Below, piece by piece: positions 13,594 to 22,028 of a stretch of DNA of 32,220 bases. The notes below the pieces were generated by a model. That model made no database searches. It was not told the DNA's origin and saw only the letters and a program-made list of their open reading frames with translations. A program made the translations under genes and the position numbers. Within the stretch, counting starts at the first letter, position 1, and each line of letters starts with the position of its first letter. This DNA is from a virus: the IMG/VR virus record IMGVR_UViG_3300047994_000599, positions 1-32,220 of that record. One strand, 5' to 3'.

Positions 13594-15417
13594 GTGGCCA
13601 AAAAACCAGACCCGAATGATACAACGCCTTCCATGGCGGTTACGACCGTCGCGCAGGCGCCGAAGATCGATGATATCGTCGTATCGAGGGCGTTAGAGGC
13701 GGAAGACGAATTCCGTCCGTACTACGATAATGACACGCTTGGCGTGGGGATGTCTCTGATCGAGCCCCCTTACAACCCAGCCACGCTGCAAGCCATCTGT
13801 TCGGAGAACAACACGCTCGGGCCGTGCGTCGATGCCATGGAGGCGAACTGCGACGGCACGGGTTACATCATCGAGAAAGAAGGCGAAGCCCTTCCCGAGA
13901 ATGATGAGGTCGCCACTAAGCTGGAGGAATTCTTCGACGAAGTGTTCCCTGGCCTTTCGTTTACCCAGCTTCGCCGGCAGGTGCGTCGGGATCTGGAGCA
14001 GACCGGCAACGGGTATATCGAGGTGCTTCGCAATATCGAAGGGCAGATGATGTTCCTTCGCTATGTAGCGGCCCGCACTATTCGCGTGATGCGCCTAGAT
14101 GCCCCGATGGTGGTGACGAAGAAAGTCATGCGCTTCGGCCAAGAGGTTGAAGTCCCGACCCTGGTGCGTGAGCGGCGCTTCGCCCAGATGATAGGCTCCG
14201 TATGGATTTACTTCCGGGAGTTCGGGTCCACCCGCCATCTGAACTATGAGACCGGCATCTGGGAAGACAACATGAACCCGCTGCCGTACTCCAAGCGCGG
14301 TACGGAAATCATCCATCTCAAGCTGAACCCTCATTATTACACGCCCTACGGCCTGCCGCGCTGGGAAGGCGCACTGCCCTCGATCTTGGGATCGCGCCGC
14401 GCGGAAGAATATAATTTGGAGTATTTCGAGTCTGGGGGGCTTCCGCCCGCGCTGATTACGCTCTCCGGTGGACGCATGACGGCGAAGGCCCGGCAGTCTC
14501 TGGAGGATCAGTTCAACTCCCGCACGCGCGTCAAGCAACGCATCGCCATACTGGAGACCGAAGTAACATCAGGCACGATCGACAAGGCCGGTGGGGTGGA
14601 CGTGAATGTCCATACCTTCGGGGGTGACCGTCAGAAGGATGGTCTGTTCCAGGAATACGATAAGAATTGCCACGATCGCACCCGCAGGCATTTCCGCCTG
14701 CCTCCGCTTTTCGTGGGTGACATCCAGGCTCAAAACTTCGCGGTTGCCTACACCTCGTATCTGATCGCCGAGAACCAAGTATTCCGCCCGGAGCGTGATA
14801 TCTTCGATGATATGGTGAATCGTGTGCTGATGCCGGCCCTGGGCGGCCAGGGCTACCTGTTCCGCTCGAAGAACCTATCGCTGGCCGATATTCAGACCAA
14901 GTTGGCCGCGCTGCAGATTGCGGGTTCGACCAACCATGTCGATCCGAAGGATATCGTGGAGGCCGTGAACGAGATTGCCGACCTGGATCTCGCCATCACG
15001 GACCAACCCATTCCTCCCCCGCCTGGAGCCGCGCCAGGAGGCATGCAAGCCCCGCAGGTCTCCGATCACTCCCTTCTGACGGGCACGACCGTCCCTGGCT
15101 TCGTCAAGCCCCAGGTGGCTGTCCACGACGGCACAGAGAAGCCTGCCCAGGCCCCAGGAGGCGCGGAGCCGACCCAGAAGTCGGACTGGGACATCCTCGG
15201 CATATGCGACAGCGCCATCGCCTGCATGCGTAAGGCGGATATGGCAGGTGTGACCAAGATCGTGAAAATGGTCGATGATTGGCCGCCGCTGATGCAGCAG
15301 AAATTCCGCCAGGCGCTCGCCCTAAAGCAATACGTCAACACCGATATGGACCCCGAAGGCATGGCCGACCTCGCCGGCTGCACGCTCATGGGCATGATGC
15401 GAAGTGGAGCTGTTTGA
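13594..15417 (+). CDS. Portal protein
   Basis: The portal is the dodecameric ring at one vertex through which TerL pumps DNA and to which the tail attaches. The ~607-aa protein has the PBSX/P2-type portal pattern: Tyr-Asn-Pro-Ala-Thr-Leu with Asn-Asn-Thr-Leu near the start, Thr-Gly-Asn-Gly-Tyr-Ile-Glu-Val, Ile-Ile-His-Leu-Lys then Tyr-Gly-Leu-Pro-Arg-Trp-Glu-Gly-Ala, and Phe-Arg-Leu-Pro-Pro-Leu-Phe-Val-Gly. A Pro/Gly/Ala-rich stretch (about 470-530) leads to a helical C-terminus. GTG 13594 is chosen because AGGAG lies seven bases upstream; TTG 13588 is too close. It follows the polymerase and opens the head module. Confidence 0.88.
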   Translation: MAKKPDPNDTTPSMAVTTVAQAPKIDDIVVSRALEAEDEFRPYYDNDTLGVGMSLIEPPYNPATLQAICSENNTLGPCVDAMEANCDGTGYIIEKEGEALPENDEVATKLEEFFDEVFPGLSFTQLRRQVRRDLEQTGNGYIEVLRNIEGQMMFLRYVAARTIRVMRLDAPMVVTKKVMRFGQEVEVPTLVRERRFAQMIGSVWIYFREFGSTRHLNYETGIWEDNMNPLPYSKRGTEIIHLKLNPHYYTPYGLPRWEGALPSILGSRRAEEYNLEYFESGGLPPALITLSGGRMTAKARQSLEDQFNSRTRVKQRIAILETEVTSGTIDKAGGVDVNVHTFGGDRQKDGLFQEYDKNCHDRTRRHFRLPPLFVGDIQAQNFAVAYTSYLIAENQVFRPERDIFDDMVNRVLMPALGGQGYLFRSKNLSLADIQTKLAALQIAGSTNHVDPKDIVEAVNEIADLDLAITDQPIPPPPGAAPGGMQAPQVSDHSLLTGTTVPGFVKPQVAVHDGTEKPAQAPGGAEPTQKSDWDILGICDSAIACMRKADMAGVTKIVKMVDDWPPLMQQKFRQALALKQYVNTDMDPEGMADLAGCTLMGMMRSGAV

Positions 15418-15677
15418 TGTGGTTCGGATTCACGCAGCCCAAGCAAAAAGGCGACATGACGCTTCCGCCTGGTTCCCCTGGATACCTAGAACCACAGGAA
15501 GGTCCGATGAAGCGGAAGTCTCAGATCAGCCATCCTGGAAGCTGCGAAAGCGCGCATCCAGGTCAGACGCACGATCAATGGCTGGCCAGCGTCACGAAAG
15601 ACGAGGTTAGCGCAATGATCCATACGGGCGATGCGGCCGACCCCGCCAATAACGATCCGCCGAACAAGCCTTGGTAA
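15417..15677 (+). CDS. MWFG-tagged small protein 1 (86 aa)
   Basis: Starts Met-Trp-Phe-Gly-Phe-Thr-Gln, the first of six proteins here sharing Met-Trp-Phe-Gly-Phe/Tyr at the N-terminus. The rest is Pro/Gly/Lys-rich, hydrophilic and probably disordered, with a short helix around residues 54-70 (Asp-Gln-Trp-Leu-Ala-Ser-Val) and an Asn/Pro-rich end. The ATG overlaps the portal stop (TGATG) and has GGAG eight bases upstream. No enzyme motif is visible. Position suggests a minor virion component or internal protein. Confidence 0.7.
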   Translation: MWFGFTQPKQKGDMTLPPGSPGYLEPQEGPMKRKSQISHPGSCESAHPGQTHDQWLASVTKDEVSAMIHTGDAADPANNDPPNKPW

Positions 15678-16747
15678 ACCCGGTCGCCCTTATCGCACTG
15701 GAGAAATCGGCCGCACGCGCTCTGCATCAGGCAATCGAGCCCGAGGCCCGCAGACTCGCCGCTGATGTTGCGCGTGCAATCAATTGCAAAAAAGTCGATG
15801 AGGCGATAGGGCTGCTGGAGGGATTCGATCCGCACCCGGCGATTAAAAAGAGTCTCCCCGCCTACCGGCAGATCGCCGTGTCAGCCGCTATACTGGGCGC
15901 GTCGCAGCTCGTAAAATCGCATGAGACGATGTTCACCCGAGGCCACGGCCTGGATCTGTTGTTCGAGAGCGCCGACAATATGGCCAAGGTTGCGGGCGAA
16001 ATCGCGCAGAACAATGTACGGAGGCTTGGTGCTCGTGCGCTGACTGGCCGTGGCGAGACCCGCAAGTCAGACGTTACCCGGCATATCTTCAAGATTGGAT
16101 GTTGTTCCGCGCACATGATGGTTCGACGGGCTGAGGTGGTTAAGGCAGGTACGATTACGCTGTCAGCGGATGCCACACTCGATCAGTACGCCGATGCGCT
16201 GAACGCCGCCACGCTTAGCGGATCGCGCCTTGCCGCCGACACTGCAGCCAACCTCACTACGACAAGGCTCACAGCCTACGGGTTTCTCGCCCAAGCCCGC
16301 CAAAACGGGGTAACGCGCTATCAGGTATCATCCATCCTTGATGATCGTACCTGCCCTGTGTGCATGTATATGAACGGCAAAGAGCAAGGGGTAGATGAGT
16401 CCTTTGATCGGGTGAGCCGGGGACTGCGCGAGAAGGATAGCTCGAAGATGGCCGATATTCTGCCATGGCCAGGCCAGAGCAAAGCCGACGTGGCTGACCT
16501 TTTCACGATGGACCCGGCTGAGCTGCAGAAACGCGGCTTTACCGTACCGTTCCACCCTGGATGCCGCTGCATTCTGGTTCCGGTGGGTACGGTGGACGAA
16601 ACGATTCGTCCGCAGGAAAAAACTCAGGCGGAACACATCGTACAACCTCATAATTGGTTAGACACGCTTCTTTCCTGGCTGACGGATGGATCACATGGGA
16701 GCACCGATGCCCCCGATCCGCCGGATGATCTGTTTGAGGACGAGTAA
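15671..16747 (+). CDS. MuF-like minor head protein (SPP1 gp7 family)
   Basis: This family forms a minor head component near the portal, involved in head morphogenesis and sometimes ejected with DNA. The C-terminal half shows Arg-Leu-Thr-Ala-Tyr-Gly-Phe-Leu-Ala then Asp-Asp-Arg-Thr-Cys-Pro-Val-Cys, and after a spacer His-Pro-Gly-Cys-Arg-Cys, the typical metal-binding Cys/His signature. The 358-aa length is usual. The N-terminal ~160 residues are helical and Ala-rich. Start TTG 15671 overlaps the previous stop but has no good Shine-Dalgarno, so translation may depend on coupling. A perfect copy of the recurrent palindrome is inside the coding region. Confidence 0.83.
   Translation: MVNPVALIALEKSAARALHQAIEPEARRLAADVARAINCKKVDEAIGLLEGFDPHPAIKKSLPAYRQIAVSAAILGASQLVKSHETMFTRGHGLDLLFESADNMAKVAGEIAQNNVRRLGARALTGRGETRKSDVTRHIFKIGCCSAHMMVRRAEVVKAGTITLSADATLDQYADALNAATLSGSRLAADTAANLTTTRLTAYGFLAQARQNGVTRYQVSSILDDRTCPVCMYMNGKEQGVDESFDRVSRGLREKDSSKMADILPWPGQSKADVADLFTMDPAELQKRGFTVPFHPGCRCILVPVGTVDETIRPQEKTQAEHIVQPHNWLDTLLSWLTDGSHGSTDAPDPPDDLFEDE
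15775..15788. repeat. Palindrome copy, perfect, inside MuF-like gene
   Basis: TGCAATCAATTGCA occurs within codons for Ala-Ile-Asn-Cys-Lys, near the 5' end of the MuF-like gene. Confidence 0.55.
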
Positions 16748-16773
16748 ACTCAGGCCGATCCTAGGAGTGTGAA

Positions 16774-17193
16774 ATGACTTTGAACCTGTCCGACGCTGTG
16801 GGGACTGAGCCTGAGAAGACGCACTCGTCTTTCATGTCGAAGCTGCGTTCAGGGTTGTCGAACCCCTTCATTTTGTTGGCTTTGCTTGGCGGGGCTTACG
16901 GTATAGCCTCTGACTTTCTGCATTTGCAGTGGGGTCAGGCCGATATCGTACAGACCCTGCAGCAGGTTTCGACCCAGGTGCAGAACAACGCTCAGAAGGA
17001 TGATGAGTTGACCAACCAGCTCGTCCAGTTGCAGCAAGCGGAAGCCGATTCCGAGCAGGAATCGAAGAACGAGAATACCCAGGTGCTCAGCTCAATCGAC
17101 CGTATGCAGAATGACATTGATATTCTGAATCGGTCCATTAACGGCGACGGCCGCCCGGCCATATTCATCGCCCCTCATATGCAGGACCAGTAA
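16774..17193 (+). CDS. Single-pass membrane/coiled-coil protein
   Basis: This 139-aa protein has one hydrophobic segment (about residues 31-50, Pro-Phe-Ile-Leu-Leu-Ala-Leu-Leu-Gly-Gly-Ala-Tyr-Gly-Ile-Ala) after a positively charged N-terminal region. A long Gln/Asn/Asp-rich coiled coil follows to about residue 120. It has AGGAG upstream of ATG 16774. Candidates are a holin-type lysis protein, a membrane-penetrating ejection protein or a tail/neck accessory. The head-gene context and lack of a neighbouring endolysin argue against a simple holin. Function unresolved. Confidence 0.7.
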   Translation: MTLNLSDAVGTEPEKTHSSFMSKLRSGLSNPFILLALLGGAYGIASDFLHLQWGQADIVQTLQQVSTQVQNNAQKDDELTNQLVQLQQAEADSEQESKNENTQVLSSIDRMQNDIDILNRSINGDGRPAIFIAPHMQDQ

Positions 17194-17197
17194 GACG

Positions 17198-17668
17198 ATG
17201 TGGTTTGGTTTTCAGAAAGCTGACGCAAAGCAATCTGCCAAAGGCAAAGGCCCGAAGGCCGCGATGGGGACCAACGATCCAGGTCCGACCCCCGAACCCC
17301 CGACGCCGGCCCAGCAGCAAATGGCTGCCGATGAGCAGATGAAGGCAGGTCTTGCTGCGGCGGAGAACGCCCAGACGATCGCCCAGCATCAGCAGGCCGC
17401 GAAATGGCACCATACGCTTGCGGCCTATACGCAATATGTGAATCCAAAAATGGCACAGGCCCATGAAGATGCGGCGATGATGCACCATCAGCATGTGCTC
17501 GCGAAGCAGAAGCTGAATAAGGAGGCTGGCGTTCACCAGCCCGACGCCGAGAAGGCGTACCGGGATCAGCTACAAGCTACCAGCGGTGAATCCCGCCTTC
17601 GCAGTATGGCTGTGAATAAACAGTTCCCGTACCAGAATGGTATGTGGGGTAAAGCGTCGGCGGCTTAA
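17198..17668 (+). CDS. MWFG-tagged protein 2 (156 aa)
   Basis: Begins Met-Trp-Phe-Gly-Phe-Gln-Lys. Its first 21 coding bases equal those of the 23699 gene. Residues 9-45 are Lys/Gly/Pro-rich and disordered, and 46-125 form an Ala/Gln/His/Met-rich helical stretch. The C-terminus is Met-Trp-Gly-Lys-Ala-Ser-Ala-Ala, echoing the end of the second phosphatase. No catalytic motif is seen. The four-base gap to the membrane protein and three-base gap to the next tagged gene show co-translation. The composition resembles internal or scaffold-associated virion proteins. Confidence 0.72.
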   Translation: MWFGFQKADAKQSAKGKGPKAAMGTNDPGPTPEPPTPAQQQMAADEQMKAGLAAAENAQTIAQHQQAAKWHHTLAAYTQYVNPKMAQAHEDAAMMHHQHVLAKQKLNKEAGVHQPDAEKAYRDQLQATSGESRLRSMAVNKQFPYQNGMWGKASAA

Positions 17669-17671
17669 GAA

Positions 17672-19285
17672 GTGTGGTTCGGTTATCACGTTGCCTTCAA
17701 AAAAGGCAATCCTTATCACGACGCCCAAGGACTGTTCGCTAGTGCGGACGGTTCAGGTGCGGGTAAGGTCAGCGTGTCGCACGGCCCGCATGAGTATTTC
17801 GTCGAATACGACGAGAAGGGGGCGGTTTCAAAAGTTCACGGAAAGTATGCCGCGTACCCTGGAAAAAGCTTCGTTATACACGACGCTGAAAAAGGTAAAG
17901 CACCTGGGGCTGTAGCCCAGCAGGTCATCGACAAAGCCGAAGCCCTTCGTTCAAGCCCAACTGAAGAAAAGTCTTCGAGCGACCTTCCCACATTCACGCC
18001 AGAACAGGCTCGTATGGCCTTGGCCCAGTCACTTTACGCGCCCCAGCTTCTACAAAACGATCCGGAAAAAACGGCGGCGGCCTTGGTGTTGATGCACATA
18101 AATGGTAACGGACCGCAGCTTGATTTGGGCACGTCGATGGATCTTAGTCGCACTGGACTTTTTAGTCGCGACAAGCCCCCCTTAACGCAAGAAGACCTTG
18201 ATCGGATTGTTCCGCAAAGTGCGAATAACCTAGCGCCCGATATGTACAATAGTACGTCGGCCATTGAGCTTTTAGGCTCCATTAAAGATGCCAGCCTGCA
18301 GTCCACGATAGCCCAGGCTGCCGTAGCAAAAATAAATGAGACTTACGCCAAAGCAGACGGCCCTCTGTCAGGAACCGGGCCGAATGGCTTCGCGCAAGCG
18401 ACTAGCTTAGGGAAACAGTTGATGGTGGAAAGCGCGGGCGCGAGGCGGGTGTTGAATGAGGCAGCTTCTTTATTTGGAGGCCCTGCTTTGGATCAAGCCG
18501 CTGACACGCTTGACAAAGAAAACCTAGACAGGGTTGACCGCTTGAAAATGTTCTCTTCCGACTACAATACGTTCAAGCCAGCATTCGTCTCATCCTGGAC
18601 GGTGGCTGGAGGGACTTCGGCTTACGCGAGGGCATACTCTGCATTGCAGGACTTCGGGGCGAACGATGGTAAAGATTTGTGGATGGGCTCCGATAAGCAG
18701 GGATCGTACAGTACAGCCGCTCAAGCGGCACTAGAGCCTTCGGCGAACATGCGTTCCAATCTGGAGCAGATGTATCAGGAGACCCAAGACTTCTATTCTG
18801 CTAAATTTAAAGGGGCTGATTTGGCTGGTAAAGAATTGGTGTTAATGCGCGGTGTTGGCGGCAATGCGCAAGCTTATACCCCGGCACCCGTAGAGTCCTG
18901 GACGACTGACAAAGCAACTCCCGACCGTTTCGGTAAAATGATGGGTAATGCCGTGAGTAGCAGAGGTATGACGCAGACAGAGTATAGCGTGTTGACCACA
19001 CGCACGAATTACAAGAACGTGTTCGCCACCTATGAATCCCTGAAAGGGTTCTTCCCGCCGGAGTCCGATCTGAAAGGCAAGAAGGAATTTATCGTCTTTG
19101 GCGGTGGTCTCGATAATATCGAGTCCGATCTGCGATACGCGACGCGCAAAGCCGATGGTAAAAAAATCCCCATCCTACCGGCCCACAGCCCCGAAGCTCA
19201 GGAACTTCTGGAGAAGGGCAAGTTGGGTGTCGGCCTGTATGAGGAAGAAGTCGGCCGTGAGTGGAAATCGCCATCCAAGGAGTAA
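17672..19285 (+). CDS. MWFG-tagged probable ADP-ribosyltransferase (537 aa)
   Basis: Starts Met-Trp-Phe-Gly-Tyr-His from a GTG codon. Residues about 385-495 look like an R-S-E-type ADP-ribosyltransferase, which moves ADP-ribose from NAD to a target. They read Leu-Val-Leu-Met-Arg-Gly-Val-Gly (Arg of strand 1), Glu-Ser-Trp-Thr-Thr-Asp-Lys-Ala-Thr (Ser-Thr-Thr motif), then a stretch ending Lys-Lys-Glu-Phe-Ile-Val-Phe-Gly-Gly where the ExE motif belongs. The first Glu of ExE is Lys here, so activity or target may differ. The N-terminal ~70 residues contain a His/Tyr/Gly-rich module (Ser-His-Gly-Pro-His-Glu-Tyr-Phe-Val), and the middle is helical. Its place among head genes recalls phage ARTs such as T4 Alt, packed in the head and ejected. 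Confidence 0.6.
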   Translation: MWFGYHVAFKKGNPYHDAQGLFASADGSGAGKVSVSHGPHEYFVEYDEKGAVSKVHGKYAAYPGKSFVIHDAEKGKAPGAVAQQVIDKAEALRSSPTEEKSSSDLPTFTPEQARMALAQSLYAPQLLQNDPEKTAAALVLMHINGNGPQLDLGTSMDLSRTGLFSRDKPPLTQEDLDRIVPQSANNLAPDMYNSTSAIELLGSIKDASLQSTIAQAAVAKINETYAKADGPLSGTGPNGFAQATSLGKQLMVESAGARRVLNEAASLFGGPALDQAADTLDKENLDRVDRLKMFSSDYNTFKPAFVSSWTVAGGTSAYARAYSALQDFGANDGKDLWMGSDKQGSYSTAAQAALEPSANMRSNLEQMYQETQDFYSAKFKGADLAGKELVLMRGVGGNAQAYTPAPVESWTTDKATPDRFGKMMGNAVSSRGMTQTEYSVLTTRTNYKNVFATYESLKGFFPPESDLKGKKEFIVFGGGLDNIESDLRYATRKADGKKIPILPAHSPEAQELLEKGKLGVGLYEEEVGREWKSPSKE

Positions 19286-19314
19286 TCGGGCCTTCCTAGG
19301 CACCGGCCGCCATT

Positions 19315-19328
19315 TGCAATCAATTGCA
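19315..19328. repeat. Palindrome copy, perfect, intergenic
   Basis: TGCAATCAATTGCA lies between the ART-like and protease genes. A GC-rich hairpin, GCGCG-TAATTT-CGCGC (19339-19354), follows directly before the ATG at 19356, where no close Shine-Dalgarno is present. AAGGG at 19328-19332 could serve if the hairpin folds. Confidence 0.65.
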
Positions 19329-19355
19329 AGGGTAAGACGCGCGTAATTTCGCGCC

Positions 19356-19958
19356 ATGATCATCCGCAAACAGTTCAAGAAATTCGACGACGAGAAGCAG
19401 ATCCTCTTCGCAGAGGTTTACGCCCCAGGTGTACCTGACTCGCAGGGCGATTACATGACTGCCGATGAGATCGAGAAGATGGCCCACGCTTTTATGCGGA
19501 ACGGCAATCTCAAAGGAATTGATCGCGATCATGACCAGGCTGCAATCCACAATGACTGTGTGGTGGAGAGCTTTATTGCTCGCCCTGGCGATCCCGATTT
19601 TATCCCCGGCTCCTGGGTCGTAGGGATTCACGTACCTGACCCGCTGCAGTGGCAGGCGGTCAAGGATGGGAAATACAACGGCCTTTCGATGGACGGCGAC
19701 GCCGAGCGTATCGAAAAAACCATCACCCTTAATGTTCCAGAACGGCTCGAAGGCATTACCAGCGTGACGCGCGGGCACGAGCACCGATTCGTGGTCGGCT
19801 ATTCAGATGCGGGCGGTATCTCCGGCATCACAGATGAGGTCGAAGGGCACCACCACACAATTTCGCGCGGAACCGTCACCGATGAAGCTGATGGCCACAC
19901 GCACCGTTTTTCATACGTGGAGCAGATAAGTGGGCCAGCGGACGATCAAGGCAAATGA
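19356..19958 (+). CDS. XkdF-like prohead serine protease with His-rich tail
   Basis: The N-terminal ~130 residues match the XkdF-type putative phage protease: Phe-Ala-Glu-Val-Tyr-Ala-Pro-Gly-Val-Pro-Asp-Ser-Gln-Gly-Asp, Met-Thr-Ala-Asp-Glu-Ile, Ile-Asp-Arg-Asp-His-Asp, Val-Val-Glu-Ser-Phe-Ile, Gly-Ser-Trp-Val-Val-Gly, and Gly-Lys-Tyr-Asn-Gly-Leu-Ser-Met-Asp-Gly. Such proteases cleave scaffold and capsid during maturation. His in Asp-Arg-Asp-His and Ser in Gly-Leu-Ser are catalytic candidates. The C-terminal ~60 residues carry three Gly-His-x-His motifs (Gly-His-Glu-His, Gly-His-His-His, Gly-His-Thr-His), perhaps metal binding. The gene overlaps the next by about 29 bases. Confidence 0.72.
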   Translation: MIIRKQFKKFDDEKQILFAEVYAPGVPDSQGDYMTADEIEKMAHAFMRNGNLKGIDRDHDQAAIHNDCVVESFIARPGDPDFIPGSWVVGIHVPDPLQWQAVKDGKYNGLSMDGDAERIEKTITLNVPERLEGITSVTRGHEHRFVVGYSDAGGISGITDEVEGHHHTISRGTVTDEADGHTHRFSYVEQISGPADDQGK

Positions 19959-20979
19959 ACTGCGCGACGTGAACGTAAAACTTATCTCGTTGGTGAAGCG
20001 CGGTGCGAACCGTCTCCCGATACGAGTTATGAAAGGGGATACCGCCGTGCTCGATCTAGGCAGTTATTTTATCCGTAAGTCTGACGACGACACCGGCGAA
20101 ATGATGAAGCGTGAGGCCAAGAAGAAGTCTGATCTGCAGGCTGCCATTGGCCTTCTTCAGCAGAACGGTTTCGGCGTGATCAAGCTGGAGACCGCGAAGT
20201 CCGAACCCGCCGATGACGGTGTTGGCCGCGATGAAGGCAAGAACCCGGCAGACGGTTCCGATGCGGGTGGCCCGCGTGACGATGGCACTTCCGGCACCGA
20301 TGATCATGGCGACTCCCTCGATGGTGCAGACGCAGATGCCGGTGGGCTCCGTGACAATGGCACGGATGGATCGAAGGCCCCTTTGACCAATGATTATGTG
20401 CCGGTGAATAAGGCCGAGAAGGAAGCGGTTGCTGCCGCTCTCGCCGCCATCCGCAAGGGCGAAGCCACGCCGGTCAAGAAAGGTAGCAAGAAGAAGCCCG
20501 CTGCCGCTTCGATCGCTGCCGATGCTTCCGCCACACAGGCCGATCCTGTGCAGTGCGCCGATGCTTCTGACGATCCGAACCCGAATGAAATGGCGGGCGG
20601 TGACGGCGAGGACGGCGAGGGCTCCGACCCGGATGCTGACGACGATTCCGTTCAGGAAGTCACGCATCAGAAGGGCGACAAGAAGGGGATGAAGAAATCC
20701 GAAACCCCGGACATCGCTACCATCATCCAGGCCGCGTTCAAGAAGCACGAAGATGCCCTCACCGGGTTTGTGCGTGAGCAGATCGGCGGGCTGCAATCGC
20801 AGATCAAAGAGATCGATCAGCGCGTGCAGAAGAGCGAGGAGGCATCCTCGACTGTTGCAAAACGCCTGACGGGTATCGTTCCGGCCCAGGCACCGGGCGA
20901 AGGCAGTGGCGCGGTGCGTAAGACGGATAACTTCCTGCCACCGCCGCTGGATACTGGTTACACCAACGGCCGTCGTTAA
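19930..20979 (+). CDS. Scaffold-like protein with XkdF-type N-terminal motif
   Basis: The first ~35 residues (Val-Lys-Leu-Ile-Ser-Leu-Val-Lys-Arg-Gly-Ala-Asn-Arg-Leu-Pro-Ile-Arg) resemble a segment usually found in XkdF-family proteins. The middle (about 85-255) is very acidic, Asp/Gly/Ala-rich and low in complexity, with a repeated Asp-Ala-Gly-Gly-x-Arg-Asp-x-Gly-Thr unit. The C-terminal ~90 residues form a coiled coil (Gly-Leu-Gln-Ser-Gln-Ile-Lys-Glu-Ile-Asp). Acidic, coiled-coil and directly before the major capsid gene is the profile of a scaffolding protein. It starts at GTG 19930 inside the protease gene. The pair may be a split of a single XkdF-type ancestor. Confidence 0.65.
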   Translation: MGQRTIKANELRDVNVKLISLVKRGANRLPIRVMKGDTAVLDLGSYFIRKSDDDTGEMMKREAKKKSDLQAAIGLLQQNGFGVIKLETAKSEPADDGVGRDEGKNPADGSDAGGPRDDGTSGTDDHGDSLDGADADAGGLRDNGTDGSKAPLTNDYVPVNKAEKEAVAAALAAIRKGEATPVKKGSKKKPAAASIAADASATQADPVQCADASDDPNPNEMAGGDGEDGEGSDPDADDDSVQEVTHQKGDKKGMKKSETPDIATIIQAAFKKHEDALTGFVREQIGGLQSQIKEIDQRVQKSEEASSTVAKRLTGIVPAQAPGEGSGAVRKTDNFLPPPLDTGYTNGRR

Positions 20980-21006
20980 TCGACCTTTACGAAGAGGACT
21001 GACACA

Positions 21007-22002
21007 ATGAGTGGAAATCGCGAACTGCTTCGTAAGGCCGACCTTACGATTTCTGAACTGATCGCCAACGGTGGTTATCTGCAGCCGGAAGACTCCGCTG
21101 TATTCCTCCGCAAGCTGATCTATGAGCCGACCATCCTGCGCTCCGCGCGTGTGGTGGAGATGCTTGCACCGCAGCGCAAGATCAACAAGATCGGCTTCGG
21201 CTCCCGCATCATGCAGGCCGCCGTGAGCCAGACCGCGTTGAGTCAGGAACAGCGCGCCCAGCCGACGACCTCGGTGATCGAGCTGAACACCCAGGAAATC
21301 ATGGCGACGGTCTACCTGCCGTATGAAGTCGTGGAAGATAACATCGAGCGCGCAACCGCCGCCGATAACGCCCCGCCGAACAGCCGTGGCCCCGGTGGTC
21401 TGAAAGAGACCATCCTGGCGCTCATTGCCGAGCGTGCGGCGCTCGACCTCGAAGAGCTTTGCCTCTTGGGGAACACGAACTACGCGGCCGGCCCGATGCT
21501 TCAGGGCAGCGACGCCGACACCATCGCGTATATGTCGCTGTTCAATGGCTGGCTGAACCTCTCGCAGGGTGGCCACGTCTATGACGCTCAGAACGCGAAT
21601 CTGGACAAGTCGATCTTCCGCAACCTGAAGATCAACATGCCCAAGCAGTACCTGCGCGTGCTGCCGCAGATGAGCTACCTGACCTCGCCGAACATCGAGA
21701 CGATGTGGCGTGACAGCCTCGCCAACCGTGGCACCGCCCTCGGTGACGCGACGCTGACCGGGACTGCACCGGTGCCGGCCTACGGCATTCCTCTGCTCTC
21801 CGGCGCCCTGATGCCCGACAACCAGATTCTTCTGACCAACCCGAAGAACTTGATCGTCGGTATCCAGCGTCAGTTCAGCCTCGAATTCGACAAGGATATC
21901 CAGGCGCGTACCTACATCATCGTTCTGACCGCGCGTGTTGCGGTTCAGGTCGAAGAGACCGACGCGACTGCCCTGGCGATCAACGTCGCCCTGGGCGACT
22001 AA
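21007..22002 (+). CDS. Major capsid protein (HK97 fold)
   Basis: The 331-aa protein builds the icosahedral shell. Its pattern fits HK97-fold capsid proteins of the PBSX/XkdG kind: an N-arm (Leu-Arg-Lys-Ala-Asp-Leu-Thr), Ile-Tyr-Glu-Pro-Thr-Ile-Leu, an E-loop-like stretch, Leu-Pro-Tyr-Glu-Val-Val-Glu-Asp-Asn-Ile-Glu, Ile-Ala-Glu-Arg-Ala-Ala-Leu-Asp-Leu-Glu-Glu and a C-terminal beta-rich part with Asn-Leu-Ile-Val-Gly-Ile-Gln-Arg. Strong codon bias to C/G endings, AGAGGA upstream of the ATG and a terminator right behind all suit high expression. No long N-terminal delta domain is visible, consistent with a separate scaffold gene. Confidence 0.87.
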   Translation: MSGNRELLRKADLTISELIANGGYLQPEDSAVFLRKLIYEPTILRSARVVEMLAPQRKINKIGFGSRIMQAAVSQTALSQEQRAQPTTSVIELNTQEIMATVYLPYEVVEDNIERATAADNAPPNSRGPGGLKETILALIAERAALDLEELCLLGNTNYAAGPMLQGSDADTIAYMSLFNGWLNLSQGGHVYDAQNANLDKSIFRNLKINMPKQYLRVLPQMSYLTSPNIETMWRDSLANRGTALGDATLTGTAPVPAYGIPLLSGALMPDNQILLTNPKNLIVGIQRQFSLEFDKDIQARTYIIVLTARVAVQVEETDATALAINVALGD

Positions 22003-22028
22003 TCCACGGAAATACCCGTGTTATACAG

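Noticed and set aside
20056-21576. 506-codon open frame on the minus strand
   Set aside because: Antisense to the scaffold-like and capsid genes, no ribosome-binding site, and no recognisable motif; a codon-bias shadow.
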